Source: NCEH01 sp043195125 (GTDB taxonomy: Bacteria > Pseudomonadota > Alphaproteobacteria > Rhizobiales > Xanthobacteraceae). Taken from it: a stretch of DNA of 64,000 nt. The stretch lies in the NCBI RefSeq assembly GCF_043195125.1, contig NZ_JBAFWR010000005.1. One strand, given 5' to 3'. Below are positions 54,919 to 64,000 of the stretch, one piece after another; position 1 is the first letter of the stretch; each line of letters opens with the position of its first letter. The position numbers were made by a program, and so were the translations under genes. A model generated the notes under the pieces. The model did no database searches and was not told where the DNA came from. It was given only the letters and a program-made list of their open reading frames with translations.

Positions 54919-55586
54919 CGCTCGATCCACAAGATGTGACGCGGCTCACCGCCGAAATAAATGGCAGCCTCGCGGTCGCCGTCGGTGACTTCCATCCGAT
55001 TGTCGAGCTGATACAGAATCGCCTGGCGGTCCGCCTGCATCTGCTTGAGTTTTTTATCGAGGGTATCGCGATCCACATCCGTCATCTTTGCCCGCACATC
55101 TTTCAGCAGCGCACGCGTGTTGAAGCGGCCTGCTGTCAATTCGAGATAGATGCCGCGGATGCGGGCCTCCAGATTGCCGGTGGACGGCTCCAGGCCGGAT
55201 GCGGGTTCCGATGGCGGCGCATGCTGCGCCTGTGCGGGCTGCGGATCGAGAATGTTGGCGAGCGCGAAGCCACGCACCGCCATGAAGCTTTGGAGCTTCG
55301 TAAGCCAGGCATGGAGAATGGCAGTGCCAGCGATGGAGCGATCCGGCAATGCGGCGCCCATATTGTCGCTCGCCCACCCCCACCCCTTTTCCGTGACCTC
55401 GACCCAGATCGCGCCCCGGCGCCGCTCGCAGCGGATCAGCCCCGCTTTTTCCAACGCGTCGCGATCCGCTTTTTCCGGCACCGGTTGAACATCTCGTTGA
55501 AACGCCGCTGCTCCGGTGCGTGCAAGCAAAGCCCACATGAATAGTGCCTGCTTATCGGGTCTAACTGCTTTCGTCTTCCCTGCCAC
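54915..55586 (-). CDS. Winged-helix-like accessory protein of the ATPase/nuclease module
   Basis: 223 residues, no known family. The N-terminal 75 residues read like a winged helix: KQALFMWALLARTGAAAFQ, DRDALEKAGLIRCERRRGAI, WVEVTEKGWGWAS. After a Pro/Ala linker the C-terminal half (ARIRGIYLELTAGRFNTRAL, LDKKLKQMQADRQAILYQLD) resembles a second winged helix ending in FGGEPRHILWIER. It could bind DNA or bridge the nuclease and ATPase. The GTG start comes right after the nuclease stop (TAAGTG), with AGGAGG inside the end of that gene; its own stop overlaps the ATPase ATG. The three proteins are thus made in coupled fashion. Confidence 0.75.
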   Translation of the reverse strand: MAGKTKAVRPDKQALFMWALLARTGAAAFQRDVQPVPEKADRDALEKAGLIRCERRRGAIWVEVTEKGWGWASDNMGAALPDRSIAGTAILHAWLTKLQSFMAVRGFALANILDPQPAQAQHAPPSEPASGLEPSTGNLEARIRGIYLELTAGRFNTRALLKDVRAKMTDVDRDTLDKKLKQMQADRQAILYQLDNRMEVTDGDREAAIYFGGEPRHILWIER

Positions 55587-56711
55587 TTAGCCCTCCTGAG
55601 GGAATTGAGCGCGCCGCAGGCGCACCAGATCACGGATTTTCTCGACGGCCTTCTGGTAATCCTGCGTGACTTCATCGTTTGCCAGGCGCAGCACCATGTA
55701 TCCGCTGAGCATCAGTTCGTAGTCGCGGTGCCGGTCGCGCAAGAAAGCGCCACGGGTGCCGTGGTCCGAGAAGCCGTCGCACTCGACCACCAAGCGCCCT
55801 TCGGGCCATAGAAGATCAACCTTGGGGCGGGTTCCGCGCACGGTCGTCACCGGGCGGTTGAAGCCGAACAGCGGTCCGAGTTCGGCGTCGCCCAGCAGTA
55901 TTTTGGCAAGCCGCTGTTCGATCTCGCTGAGCGGATGCGGATTGCCGCGTGCAGGCGCGAGCCACGCGCCCTCGGATTCCCGCGAATCCACCCCAGCCCC
56001 ATCCACGTCTGCGAGCTCCGGATCGTCCGGATCGCCGGCGCCGTTCGGCATCACCCGGCGGGCACCATGCATCAGCCGATCGAACGGTGGTTCGTTGGGC
56101 GGGAGTCGCGCGAACAAGACAACAACGATGCCGGGCAGATGCCGAGAGATCCATTCGAGGCCGTCCACGAGGACCGATGCATGCGTTGCCGCGTCTTCGA
56201 TATCCGCCGCATCGAACACGAGGACCAGGCCCTCCGGGCAGATGGTCCGTGCCAGATACTGAATTTCGCTGCCCTCCGGCAGTCCCGGAACGCGCGGCAG
56301 CCGCTCGTTCAGGACCAGGCGCGCCGCCGCCTCGGCCCACGACGGCGAAAGACCGAGGATGCGCGTCGCCGCATCGCGTGCGCGAATTCCCGTGGCAAGC
56401 CGCCCAAGAGTGTCGTTTCGATATTCCGCGAAGCCTTCCTCGCCGAACCAGACCGGCCAGATCTCGAACGCAGCGCGCGCCAGCACATCAAGCACCTGCG
56501 CAATCATGGCACCGGCGGTCGTAACCGCCGCGAGCGGGACGTAGATTGCCCGGCCGCGCTGCGCTCCGGGACCCACTCGATCGAGTCGCACGCGTAAGGT
56601 GCGTGCAGTCATCCCTTCGATCGCGAGCAATCGGCCCTGCGGGATACCGAGGATGAAGGACGCGACTTCACCCGAGGCGATACTTTCCAACGGAACGCCC
56701 TCCACGTCCAT
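55587..56711 (-). CDS. DUF559-type PD-(D/E)XK nuclease with an N-terminal NTPase-like domain
   Basis: 374 residues. The C-terminal 110 residues are a DUF559/Vsr-like nuclease: acidic residue in SEIEQRLA (263-265), Asp299 in RPKVDLLW, Glu310-Cys-Asp312 in RLVVECDGFSDH, then DRHRDYELMLSGYMVLRLAN, the family's closing motif. All catalytic positions are present. The N-terminal 220 residues have a Walker B-like strand (GLVLVFDAADIED, 161-173) and GIVVVLFARLPP but no P-loop, so this may be a degenerate NTPase or regulatory domain. First gene of the trio; the ATG at 56711 follows GACGAG. A DNA-cutting effector is inferred. Confidence 0.85.
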   Translation of the reverse strand: MDVEGVPLESIASGEVASFILGIPQGRLLAIEGMTARTLRVRLDRVGPGAQRGRAIYVPLAAVTTAGAMIAQVLDVLARAAFEIWPVWFGEEGFAEYRNDTLGRLATGIRARDAATRILGLSPSWAEAAARLVLNERLPRVPGLPEGSEIQYLARTICPEGLVLVFDAADIEDAATHASVLVDGLEWISRHLPGIVVVLFARLPPNEPPFDRLMHGARRVMPNGAGDPDDPELADVDGAGVDSRESEGAWLAPARGNPHPLSEIEQRLAKILLGDAELGPLFGFNRPVTTVRGTRPKVDLLWPEGRLVVECDGFSDHGTRGAFLRDRHRDYELMLSGYMVLRLANDEVTQDYQKAVEKIRDLVRLRRAQFPQEG

Positions 56712-57115
56712 GTGCGCTCGTCGAGTCTAGAGGAAGGGCCAAGGGGGGTACAAAAAGAGATTGAAAATCACCAGAACACATATTCAGGCTGTAACGCTAA
56801 AAGGTCTCTCCACCAACGGCAAGCTGCCAAGCGCCGCCTGCGGCAATTGCTCCTGCATGTTTTCAGGCTTGGCCAGGGGGCATCGGAGGGGGCACGCATT
56901 TTAAGCCGACTACCCGCTTGAATTGAGCCGGGAATGCCGTTGTTCGAAAGGGCAAGAAGGAGCGGAAGGCCGGTTGGCTCAAACGCCGAGCGCCGCCGAA
57001 AAATTCTCTCTTCGCGATCCTTCTCCGCCCGGTGACGCCGTTGGAAAGCCCTGCTATCCAAAGCAACGCTCCAGCTGTTTTGGCGCGCTGGAGCGGGTTC
57101 TTTCGGGGGCGAAAG
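56712..57115. promoter_or_regulatory. Divergent region between nuclease module and autotransporter
   Basis: 404 bp. A perfect inverted repeat CGCTCCAGC-N11-GCTGGAGCG (57067-57095) lies 20 bp before the autotransporter ATG and would form a hairpin in its mRNA leader. The left half holds an A-rich segment near the nuclease gene (about 56750-56800), where its promoter must be. No gene was supported. Confidence 0.45.
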
Positions 57116-60100
57116 ATGGATTTGCCGTTCTGGGGCCAGGCCAGCGAAGAGCGGTCTGCGCGGGCGTCGCGTTATCTGGCATCCACCTCTTTAGCATCGA
57201 TCTGTCTCGGCGGCTCGCTCGCGCTTCTGCTCTCCGCGAGCGGTTCGGCGGGACAAAGCTTCACCTGCGTCGCCAACTCCTGCACCACCGATAATGCCAC
57301 TTGGTACACCGCCAACAGCAATGGCACGCAGGGCACGAACTCGTCGGACAATGATTATCCCGGCGGAACGGGAAATCCGGGTACACCGGCGCAGGTGGGC
57401 AATGCCTCGACTACCGCCATCGCCATCTACGCCACCTCGATCGGCGGCCTGGGCGGCAGCGGCGCGGAGGCGGGATTGGACGGCGACCATCCGACCCAGG
57501 GTCCCTCCAATGGCGGCGACGGCGGCTCGGGGAACATCGCCACGGCGATCAACAGCGGTACAATCTCCATTCCCGCGGGCGCGGCGACGGTGCGATCGGC
57601 GGTGAATGCCTACGCCACCGGCGGAAACGGCGGCGCAAGCCAGGATGGATCCGGTTTCAACGGCGGTTCGGACGGCGGCTCGGGCGGCATGGGCGGCACC
57701 GCAACCGCGAACAATAGCGGCAGCCTCACCTTGATCTCGAACGGCGCCAGCGGCCTCCTCGCCGTAGCGTCGGGCGGAAACGGCGCGATGGGTGGCGACG
57801 GCGGCTTCGGCTCGGGCGCTGGCAACGGTGGCAGCGGCGGCGCGGGCGGAACGGCAAACGCCACCAATGCTGCAGGCGGTACCATTTCCACTGCCGGCTC
57901 GGACGCCGCGGCGATGCTCCTCTATGCACTCGGCGGCACCGGCGCGAACGGGGAAGATCCAGGCAATGATTACGGTGCCGGCAATGCCGGCAATGGCGCA
58001 AAGGGCGGCACGATCGGCGCCACCAACAATGGGACGCTGATCACCTCCGGCTACAGCTCCGCAGGCATCTGGGCCGATGCCAGCGGCGGCGCAGGCGGTG
58101 CTGGGGGCGACGACGAGGGGTCCGGCTCAGCCGGTGGGGCGGGCGCCATCGGAGGCACCGTCATTCTGGTGAATTCCGGCCCCATCACGACGACCGGAGG
58201 ATTGTCGTTCGGCGTCGGTGCCGCTGCCACCGGCGGCGCAGGCGGGCACGGCGGCTACGGCGCCAGCGAATACAATTCCATGGGGTCTAGCGGAGGCAAC
58301 GGTCTCACCGGCGGGACCGCGACCGTCAACACCACCGCCAGTTCCGTCATCGTCACGACCGGCGCTTCGTCCTTTGGCCTTTGGGCCCAGGCGAACGGCG
58401 GCGCGGGCGGCAATGGCGGCGGCCTGGAGGCCGGGGCAGACGCGCCGGGCGCGGGTGGCACCGGCGGAAACGGCGGCACGGCCAGTATAAATGCACTTGG
58501 CACGGTCGCCACCTCGGGCGCGAATGCGCCGGGCATCGGCGTCTTCGCGCTCGGCGGAAACGGCGGCATCAGCGGCGCGCTCACGAGCGGCGGCGCTGGC
58601 GGCAACGGCGGCACGGCAAGCGCCATCGTCAATCTTTCGGCAAACTCGAACGGCGCGCCCACCGCGTCTGGCACCGCGTCGGACGCGCTTGTGGTGATGG
58701 CGACCGGGGGCGCCGGCGGCACCGCGGATACAGGCGGCATCGGCGGGACGGGCGGGTCGGCAACGGCGATCGTCACCGGCACGCTTTCCACCACCGGCGA
58801 TACCGCCTCGGCGGTGGTCTGGGCCGTGGCGAATGGCGGCGCGGCAGGCAACAGCACCGCTTCGCGGGGCATTGCCGGCAGCCTCGGTGGAACTGCCGGA
58901 ACCGCCAGCGCATCCCTCGGCACGGCCGAAGGAGGCACAGCGCAGATTTCCAGCACGGGCACCTATTCCCCCGGCGCCGGCGCCACCGCGATCGGCGGGG
59001 CGGGCTCTGCGGCGTCGCCCGGCAACAATTTCGGCGACGGCGGAAATGGCGGAAACGGCGGCGGCGGCAGCTCGGCGACCGTGGTCGCCTATGCGGGAAG
59101 CACGATCTCCACCACCGGCGCCAATTCCGCCGGCCTTTATGGGGCGAGCGACGGCGGGGCCGGCGGCCAGGGGGGCAGCTTTTCCAACGGCGGCACCGGC
59201 GGCAAGGCCGGCACCACGCAGGTTACCAACGGTGCCGCGATCACCACCTCCGGACAGAGTAGCGCCGGCATCCTTGCCACCGCCATCGGCGGCGCCGGCG
59301 GCAGCAACCCCAACCCGGATTCCAGCAATCTTCAGGGTTATGGCGGAAATGGCGGAGATGGCGGCACCGTCACCCTGACAAACAGCGGCACGATCCTTAC
59401 CTCCGGCGACACATCCGACGGCCTTGCGGCAACGGCGGCCGGTGGCGCGGCCGGAACCGCGGCGCTCGGCAATGGTGCGGCGGGAAATGGCGGAACGGTC
59501 ACTGTCACCACCACTGCTTCCTCGATCATCGCCACCCAAGGCACGGGATCGAGCGCGATCTGGGCGGACGCCTCTGGCGGGACCGGCGGATCGGTCACCG
59601 TCACCGCGGGCGGCATCATTTCCACTGCCGCCAGCAACGCCCCGGCTCTGCTCGCCACCAGCTTCGGCGGCATCAGCAATAGCTCTGGCCTCGGTGGGGC
59701 GGGCGGCGCAGTCACCGTCACGGCAAACCTCGCCCTGCCCAATGGCGGCGCTACGACGGCGGCGGCCAATTCGGCGGGCCTGCTGCTCCAATCGACCGGC
59801 GGCGCGGGCGCGGGCAATGCGGCTGGCGCAGACGGGGGCGGGGGCGGCGCGGTTACGCTTAACCTCACTGGAAACGTGACCACCGGCACGAGCCTCGCCG
59901 GCGCGAACTATTCATTTTCGCCGGCCGCATGGATCGCCAGTACCGGAGGCGCGGGCGGAGCGGCCTTAAGCGGCTATGGCGCCCATGGTGGAGCAGGCGG
60001 CAGCGGCGTCACCGCCACCCTGAATTTCGGCAACAGCTCCGGCGTGGCGGCCCAGGCGGTCACCTATGGCACCAGTTCGGCGGCGCTCGGCGCGGTCAGC

Positions 60101-63100
60101 CAGGGCGGCACGGGCGGCAACGGCTCCTCCGCCAATGCGGGCGACGCGAACGGCGGGGCGGGCGGGGCCGGCGGTGGAGCTGGCGCCAGCGCGCTCACCA
60201 CCTATGCCGGAACCTCCGTAACCACCAACGGTGCCACCTCTGCCGGCCTCGTCGCGCTCAGCGTCGGCGGCGATGCCGGCACAGGGTCCGGCCAGAACGG
60301 CACCGTAGGCAATGCCGGCAACGGCGGCCGCGGCGGCGACGGCGGCACGGTTTACGTCACCAACGCTGCCGCCATTACGACTTACGGCACATCGTCCTAC
60401 GGCATCTATGCCGCCGCCCTGGGCGGCAATGGCGGCGCCGGCGGCCTCTCCACGGAGACGTTCGATTCTGACGGTGGATCGGGCGGAGCCGGCGGGTCTG
60501 GCGGTTCCCTCTCCGTCGATTTCGCGGTGACGGTGACCAATGCCGGCACCATCACAACCAGCGGCAACGCCGGCTACGGCATCTACGGCCTCAGCCAGGG
60601 CGGGAGCGGCGGCGCCGGCGGCGGGGCCAACGGCCATGTCTATGAGCAAGGCGGCAATGCCGGAAACGGCGGCGCGGGCGCCGGCATTTCGCTGACCAAC
60701 ACGGGGACCATCACCACCTCGGGCAACCAGGGCTACGGCATGTTTGGCCAGTCCATCGGCGGCGGCGGCGATTCCGGGGGCGCGGTGGACGGGCTCGGGC
60801 CCATCTCCATCACGGTGGGCGGCAACGGCAGCGGCGGCGGCGCGGGCGGCGGCCTGAACCTGGTGAATTCCGGGCTCATCGCCACGACCAACGATTCCGC
60901 CGTGGGCATTTTTGCGCTCAGCGTCGGTGGCGCAGGCGGGGCGGGCGGCACGGTGGGCACCACCGCCGGAAGCTTCGTGGTACCGAGCGTGGCGGTGGCG
61001 CTGGGCGGCGGTGGCGGCTTCGGCGGCAACGGTGGCGACATCAACGTCACCAATGCCGCGACCGTGATGACCCAGGGCCTGGACGCGGCGGGCATTGCCG
61101 CCCTGAGCATCGGCGGCGGCGGCGGATCCGGCGGCAATGCGGATTCCAGCTCCTACAGCCTCGGCTATGGCGAAATCCCGAACATCGGCGTCACCATCGG
61201 CATCGGCGGTTCAGGCGCCTATGGCGGCAACGGCGGACAAGTCATCGTCTCCAACCTCAATTTCATCAGCACGCAGAGCGACCAGGCCTATGCCATCCTC
61301 GCCCAGTCGATCGGCGGGGGCGGTGGCAACGGCGGCAATGCGGCCACCTCAACCTATACCTACGGCTCCTCGCTGGTGCTTGCTCTCTCGGTCGCGGTGG
61401 GGGGCGGCGGCGGCGGCGGCGGAAGCGGCGAGACCGTGACCGTCATCAACAATCCCAACGCCTCGCTGACCACCTCGGGCTTCGCCGCGGATGCGATCTA
61501 TGCGGCCAGCATTGGCGGCGGCGGCGGCAATGGTGGCACCGGCACGGCCGCGACCTCAGTGAGCCTCCCCTGGTCCTGGTCGGGTCAGCAGGATGGCGTC
61601 GACCTGAGCACGAGCATCATTCCGTTCTCGTTCAATGAATCCTTCGCCGCGTCCATCGGCGTGGGCGGCACCGGCGGGTCGGGCAATATCGGCGGCACGG
61701 TCAACGTCACCAACAACGGCTTCATCAGCACCACCGGCGTCGATGCGCGCGGCATCTTCGCCCAATCGGTCGGCGGCGGCGGCGGCACGGCGGCGGCGGG
61801 ACAAGCCGCGGGCACCGACGACTACCAGCTGAACCTCTCGGTGGGCGGCAAGGGCGGAAGCGGCGGCGACGGCGGCGCGGTGACGGTTGTCAACGCCGCA
61901 GGCGCCAGCATCGTCACCACCGCCGATGGAGCCCATGGCATCGAGGCGCAATCGATCGGCGGCGGCGGCGGCAGCGGCGGTACCGCCTCGTCAGATCCGG
62001 CGGGCGCGCTTGCTGGCGTCCTCGCCGACACGATCGAATCCGAGCTGAAGGCGATCCTCGCCGCCAAGCTTCCCGCCTATGCCAATTCCGAGGCTCTCAA
62101 GCTGTCCTTTCCGACCACCGAGGCGAATATCGCCGTCGGCGGCGCGGGCGGAGCGGCGGGCAACGGCGGCGTGGTCACCGTTTCCAACGCCGGCAGCATC
62201 TCCACACAGAATGACGCGGCGTTCGGCATCTTCGCCCAGTCGGTGGGCGGTGGCGGCGGCAATGGCGGCGGCGCCACGCTCTCGGGCAGCAACGTGATCA
62301 ATGTGAACGTCGGGGTGGGCGGCGCTGGCGGCGCGGCGGGAACCGGCAATCTTGTGACCGTGACCAACACATCGCTCATCACCACCCAGGGGGATTCCGC
62401 CTTCGGCATCCTCGCGCAGAGCGTGGGCGGTGGCGGCGGCGTTGGCGGGCTTGCTGTGGATTCGACCAGCCTTTCCCTCACCGCGTCGATCACGGTAGGC
62501 GGCGCGACGGCCGCAAACGCCAACAACAACAATACCCAGCAAGGCGCCACCGGCGGCGCCGACACGGTTCAGATCACCAATTCCGGCACCATCAAGACCG
62601 CGGGAAGCGAATCCCACGCCATTGTCGGGCAGGCGATCGGCGGCGGCGGCGGCGTGTTCATCATCAATCCCGAACAGGCCGGTCTGAACGGCCCCACCAA
62701 TGCCGAGATCGTCTCCCTGGAAAACCAGATCGTCCAGGGGCTGCTGGGCCTCGGCGTGGATCTCAACGCCATCGCCGCCGCCTATGCGCAGCAATTGTAC
62801 GCCGCAAACGGCACCCTCGCGCTCACCATCGGCGGCTCCGCACTGACCAGCGGTGGAGGCGGCATCGTGAACATCACCCACACCGGCACGGTCACCACCA
62901 CCGGCGACAATGCGTTCGGCATCCTGGCGCAATCCATCGGCGGCGGCGGCGGCTTTGCCACCGACGGCGCGGGCCCGACCATGCCCGTTACCGTCACGGG
63001 CGGCGTCGGCGGCAGCGGAGCCGGTGCCGGCGGCAACGTGAACATCCTGCTCGGCGGCGGCAGCAGCATCCGCACCACGGGCACCGGCGCGATCGGCATC

Positions 63101-64000
63101 TTCGCCCAGTCCATCGGGGGCGGCGGCGGCTATAGCGGCGCCATGAATACGTCGGGCATGAGCGTGCTGCCGCCGAGCGCGGACCCGGACGTCAATATGC
63201 TTGCGGGCGTCGTGAGCATCGCCATGGCACCGAATACGCAAGGCGGCATGCTGATCTCCACCACCGGCGCCAACGCGCACGGCATCTTCGCACAGAGCCT
63301 CAGCGGAGGTGGCGGAGCGATCGGCTCGGCCCAGGGCATAGCGCTTCCACCCGCCACCGGCACTTTGCGAGGCGCTTACGGCTTGTTCGGCGGCGGCGGC
63401 GTGAACATCGACTTGACCGGCACCATCTCCGCCACCGGCGCGGGGTCCGCCGGCATCTTCGTGCAAAGCGGATTCCAGGGCACGAATGGCGCCATCATCG
63501 GGGGCGGCGGCACGATCAATGTGAATTTCACCGGCACCTTGGTCGGCGGCAGCGGCTCCGGCGCGGCCTTGGTGCTCCAGGGCGGAAATCCGAACAATAC
63601 CGTCACTTTGGGGGCGGGCAGCAACGTCAGTGCGCTGTCCGGCACCGCGATCATCGGAACTTATGAAAACTTCACCATCACAAATGCCGGCACCCTCTCG
63701 GGCAACGTGGACCTCACTCAAGCCCAGGCGAGCACGTTCCAGAATTCCGCCGGCGCTCTTTTCAATCCCGGCGCGCTGGTCGGGCTCGGCACCAGCACCA
63801 CATTCGAGGGTGTGCCCTATGGCGGCACGTTTACCAATGCCGGAACGCTGAATCCCGGTGGCCGCAACGTACAGCTCTCCACCATGCTGCAGGGCAATTA
63901 CATCCAGAGCGCAGGCGGCATCCTGGGCATCGACATCAATGCGGCCGTCAATGCCGGGCAAACCAACGACGTCCTCAATGTCTCCGGCACGACGAGCCTG
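57116..64000 (+). CDS. Giant glycine-rich autotransporter-type adhesin, 3' end outside window
   Basis: At least 2295 codons, open in one frame from the ATG at 57116 to the window edge. A signal peptide is visible (LASICLGGSLALLLSASGSA, then GQSF). After a short Cys-containing start (CVANSCTTDN) the protein is built of Gly/Asn/Thr/Ala-rich beta-helix units. To 60.6 kb, units resemble TSGxxSxGIxA with GGxGGxGG; from 60.7 to 63.3 kb about ten units end in GI(F/L)AQS(I/V)GGGGG. The last stretch, QTNDVLNVSGTTSL, is the usual sequence before the passenger end of classical autotransporters, so an AT beta-barrel is expected beyond the edge. A surface adhesin is inferred. Confidence 0.88.
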   Translation, partial: MDLPFWGQASEERSARASRYLASTSLASICLGGSLALLLSASGSAGQSFTCVANSCTTDNATWYTANSNGTQGTNSSDNDYPGGTGNPGTPAQVGNASTTAIAIYATSIGGLGGSGAEAGLDGDHPTQGPSNGGDGGSGNIATAINSGTISIPAGAATVRSAVNAYATGGNGGASQDGSGFNGGSDGGSGGMGGTATANNSGSLTLISNGASGLLAVASGGNGAMGGDGGFGSGAGNGGSGGAGGTANATNAAGGTISTAGSDAAAMLLYALGGTGANGEDPGNDYGAGNAGNGAKGGTIGATNNGTLITSGYSSAGIWADASGGAGGAGGDDEGSGSAGGAGAIGGTVILVNSGPITTTGGLSFGVGAAATGGAGGHGGYGASEYNSMGSSGGNGLTGGTATVNTTASSVIVTTGASSFGLWAQANGGAGGNGGGLEAGADAPGAGGTGGNGGTASINALGTVATSGANAPGIGVFALGGNGGISGALTSGGAGGNGGTASAIVNLSANSNGAPTASGTASDALVVMATGGAGGTADTGGIGGTGGSATAIVTGTLSTTGDTASAVVWAVANGGAAGNSTASRGIAGSLGGTAGTASASLGTAEGGTAQISSTGTYSPGAGATAIGGAGSAASPGNNFGDGGNGGNGGGGSSATVVAYAGSTISTTGANSAGLYGASDGGAGGQGGSFSNGGTGGKAGTTQVTNGAAITTSGQSSAGILATAIGGAGGSNPNPDSSNLQGYGGNGGDGGTVTLTNSGTILTSGDTSDGLAATAAGGAAGTAALGNGAAGNGGTVTVTTTASSIIATQGTGSSAIWADASGGTGGSVTVTAGGIISTAASNAPALLATSFGGISNSSGLGGAGGAVTVTANLALPNGGATTAAANSAGLLLQSTGGAGAGNAAGADGGGGGAVTLNLTGNVTTGTSLAGANYSFSPAAWIASTGGAGGAALSGYGAHGGAGGSGVTATLNFGNSSGVAAQAVTYGTSSAALGAVSQGGTGGNGSSANAGDANGGAGGAGGGAGASALTTYAGTSVTTNGATSAGLVALSVGGDAGTGSGQNGTVGNAGNGGRGGDGGTVYVTNAAAITTYGTSSYGIYAAALGGNGGAGGLSTETFDSDGGSGGAGGSGGSLSVDFAVTVTNAGTITTSGNAGYGIYGLSQGGSGGAGGGANGHVYEQGGNAGNGGAGAGISLTNTGTITTSGNQGYGMFGQSIGGGGDSGGAVDGLGPISITVGGNGSGGGAGGGLNLVNSGLIATTNDSAVGIFALSVGGAGGAGGTVGTTAGSFVVPSVAVALGGGGGFGGNGGDINVTNAATVMTQGLDAAGIAALSIGGGGGSGGNADSSSYSLGYGEIPNIGVTIGIGGSGAYGGNGGQVIVSNLNFISTQSDQAYAILAQSIGGGGGNGGNAATSTYTYGSSLVLALSVAVGGGGGGGGSGETVTVINNPNASLTTSGFAADAIYAASIGGGGGNGGTGTAATSVSLPWSWSGQQDGVDLSTSIIPFSFNESFAASIGVGGTGGSGNIGGTVNVTNNGFISTTGVDARGIFAQSVGGGGGTAAAGQAAGTDDYQLNLSVGGKGGSGGDGGAVTVVNAAGASIVTTADGAHGIEAQSIGGGGGSGGTASSDPAGALAGVLADTIESELKAILAAKLPAYANSEALKLSFPTTEANIAVGGAGGAAGNGGVVTVSNAGSISTQNDAAFGIFAQSVGGGGGNGGGATLSGSNVINVNVGVGGAGGAAGTGNLVTVTNTSLITTQGDSAFGILAQSVGGGGGVGGLAVDSTSLSLTASITVGGATAANANNNNTQQGATGGADTVQITNSGTIKTAGSESHAIVGQAIGGGGGVFIINPEQAGLNGPTNAEIVSLENQIVQGLLGLGVDLNAIAAAYAQQLYAANGTLALTIGGSALTSGGGGIVNITHTGTVTTTGDNAFGILAQSIGGGGGFATDGAGPTMPVTVTGGVGGSGAGAGGNVNILLGGGSSIRTTGTGAIGIFAQSIGGGGGYSGAMNTSGMSVLPPSADPDVNMLAGVVSIAMAPNTQGGMLISTTGANAHGIFAQSLSGGGGAIGSAQGIALPPATGTLRGAYGLFGGGGVNIDLTGTISATGAGSAGIFVQSGFQGTNGAIIGGGGTINVNFTGTLVGGSGSGAALVLQGGNPNNTVTLGAGSNVSALSGTAIIGTYENFTITNAGTLSGNVDLTQAQASTFQNSAGALFNPGALVGLGTSTTFEGVPYGGTFTNAGTLNPGGRNVQLSTMLQGNYIQSAGGILGIDINAAVNAGQTNDVLNVSGTTSL
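60720..63310 (+). repeat. About ten AQS(I/V)GGGGG repeat units in the autotransporter
   Basis: Protein-level repeats such as YGMFGQSIGGGG, YAILAQSIGGGGG, FGIFAQSVGGGGG, FGILAQSIGGGGG and HGIFAQSLSGGGG recur every 150-350 bp. DNA identity is moderate, so these are old repeats rather than recent duplications. The composition also creates long empty open frames on the other strand. Confidence 0.75.

Noticed and set aside
58127..63961. Long open frames on the minus strand (554 and 656 codons)
   Set aside because: They mirror the Gly-rich autotransporter repeats, which make stop codons rare on the other strand; products are low-complexity Ala/Gly/Arg.

Overview
The window is high-GC DNA from an alphaproteobacterium, probably of the Hyphomicrobiales and most like a Xanthobacteraceae relative. 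This rests on family recognition and gene style (murA, rsmB, selO, a PaoABC-type aldehyde oxidoreductase, an extensin-family protein, many LysR-regulated catabolic clusters); the species cannot be named from the sequence alone.

Left part (1-9.4 kb): the 5' two thirds of murA is followed by a 7.9-kb genomic island in a tRNA-Thr(CGU) gene. A 110-bp direct repeat with one mismatch, containing the whole tRNA, bounds the island (1378-1487 and 9252-9361). A tyrosine integrase sits just inside the left copy. The interior is much more AT-rich and carries a GC-rich, promoter-led, possibly structured transcript, a tiny ribbon-helix-helix protein, an HUH-type endonuclease, a serine recombinase with phased TGTCCG repeats upstream, an FRG-domain protein, an XRE regulator and three membrane or secreted cargo proteins.

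9.7-19 kb: a LuxR-type regulator precedes a two-partner secretion pair: a 2193-residue TpsA with GLUG and 237-bp MBG-type repeats, and its TpsB transporter. 19-28.7 kb is accessory: fused IS3 and IS5 remnants, an EamA transporter stump, two FAD monooxygenases, an MFS gene whose frame is shifted into a GFA-family gene, and divergent regulator/target pairs (LysR/MFS, MarR/TetX-like, MmyB-type XRE/SDR) with palindromes between two of them. 28.8-34 kb is housekeeping (YgiQ, RsmB, SelO).

34-39.7 kb: a catabolic operon on the minus strand (alpha/beta-hydrolase-like, MHS-type MFS importer, MmgE/PrpD, Asp/Glu-racemase-like) with a divergent LysR gene. 39.7-43.5 kb: a PaoABC-type periplasmic molybdenum enzyme. 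44.7-51.6 kb: a CUT1-type ABC importer operon containing an FAD oxidoreductase, opposite an RpiR regulator.

51.7-56.7 kb: a tightly overlapping three-gene module on the minus strand: a DUF559-type PD-(D/E)XK nuclease protein, a small winged-helix-like protein, and a 1077-residue protein with an AAA-like ATPase fused to a HerA/DUF87-like ATPase. It resembles defence or DNA-processing modules and is the best candidate here for an undescribed system. The window ends inside a giant glycine-rich autotransporter-type adhesin (57116 to beyond 64000).
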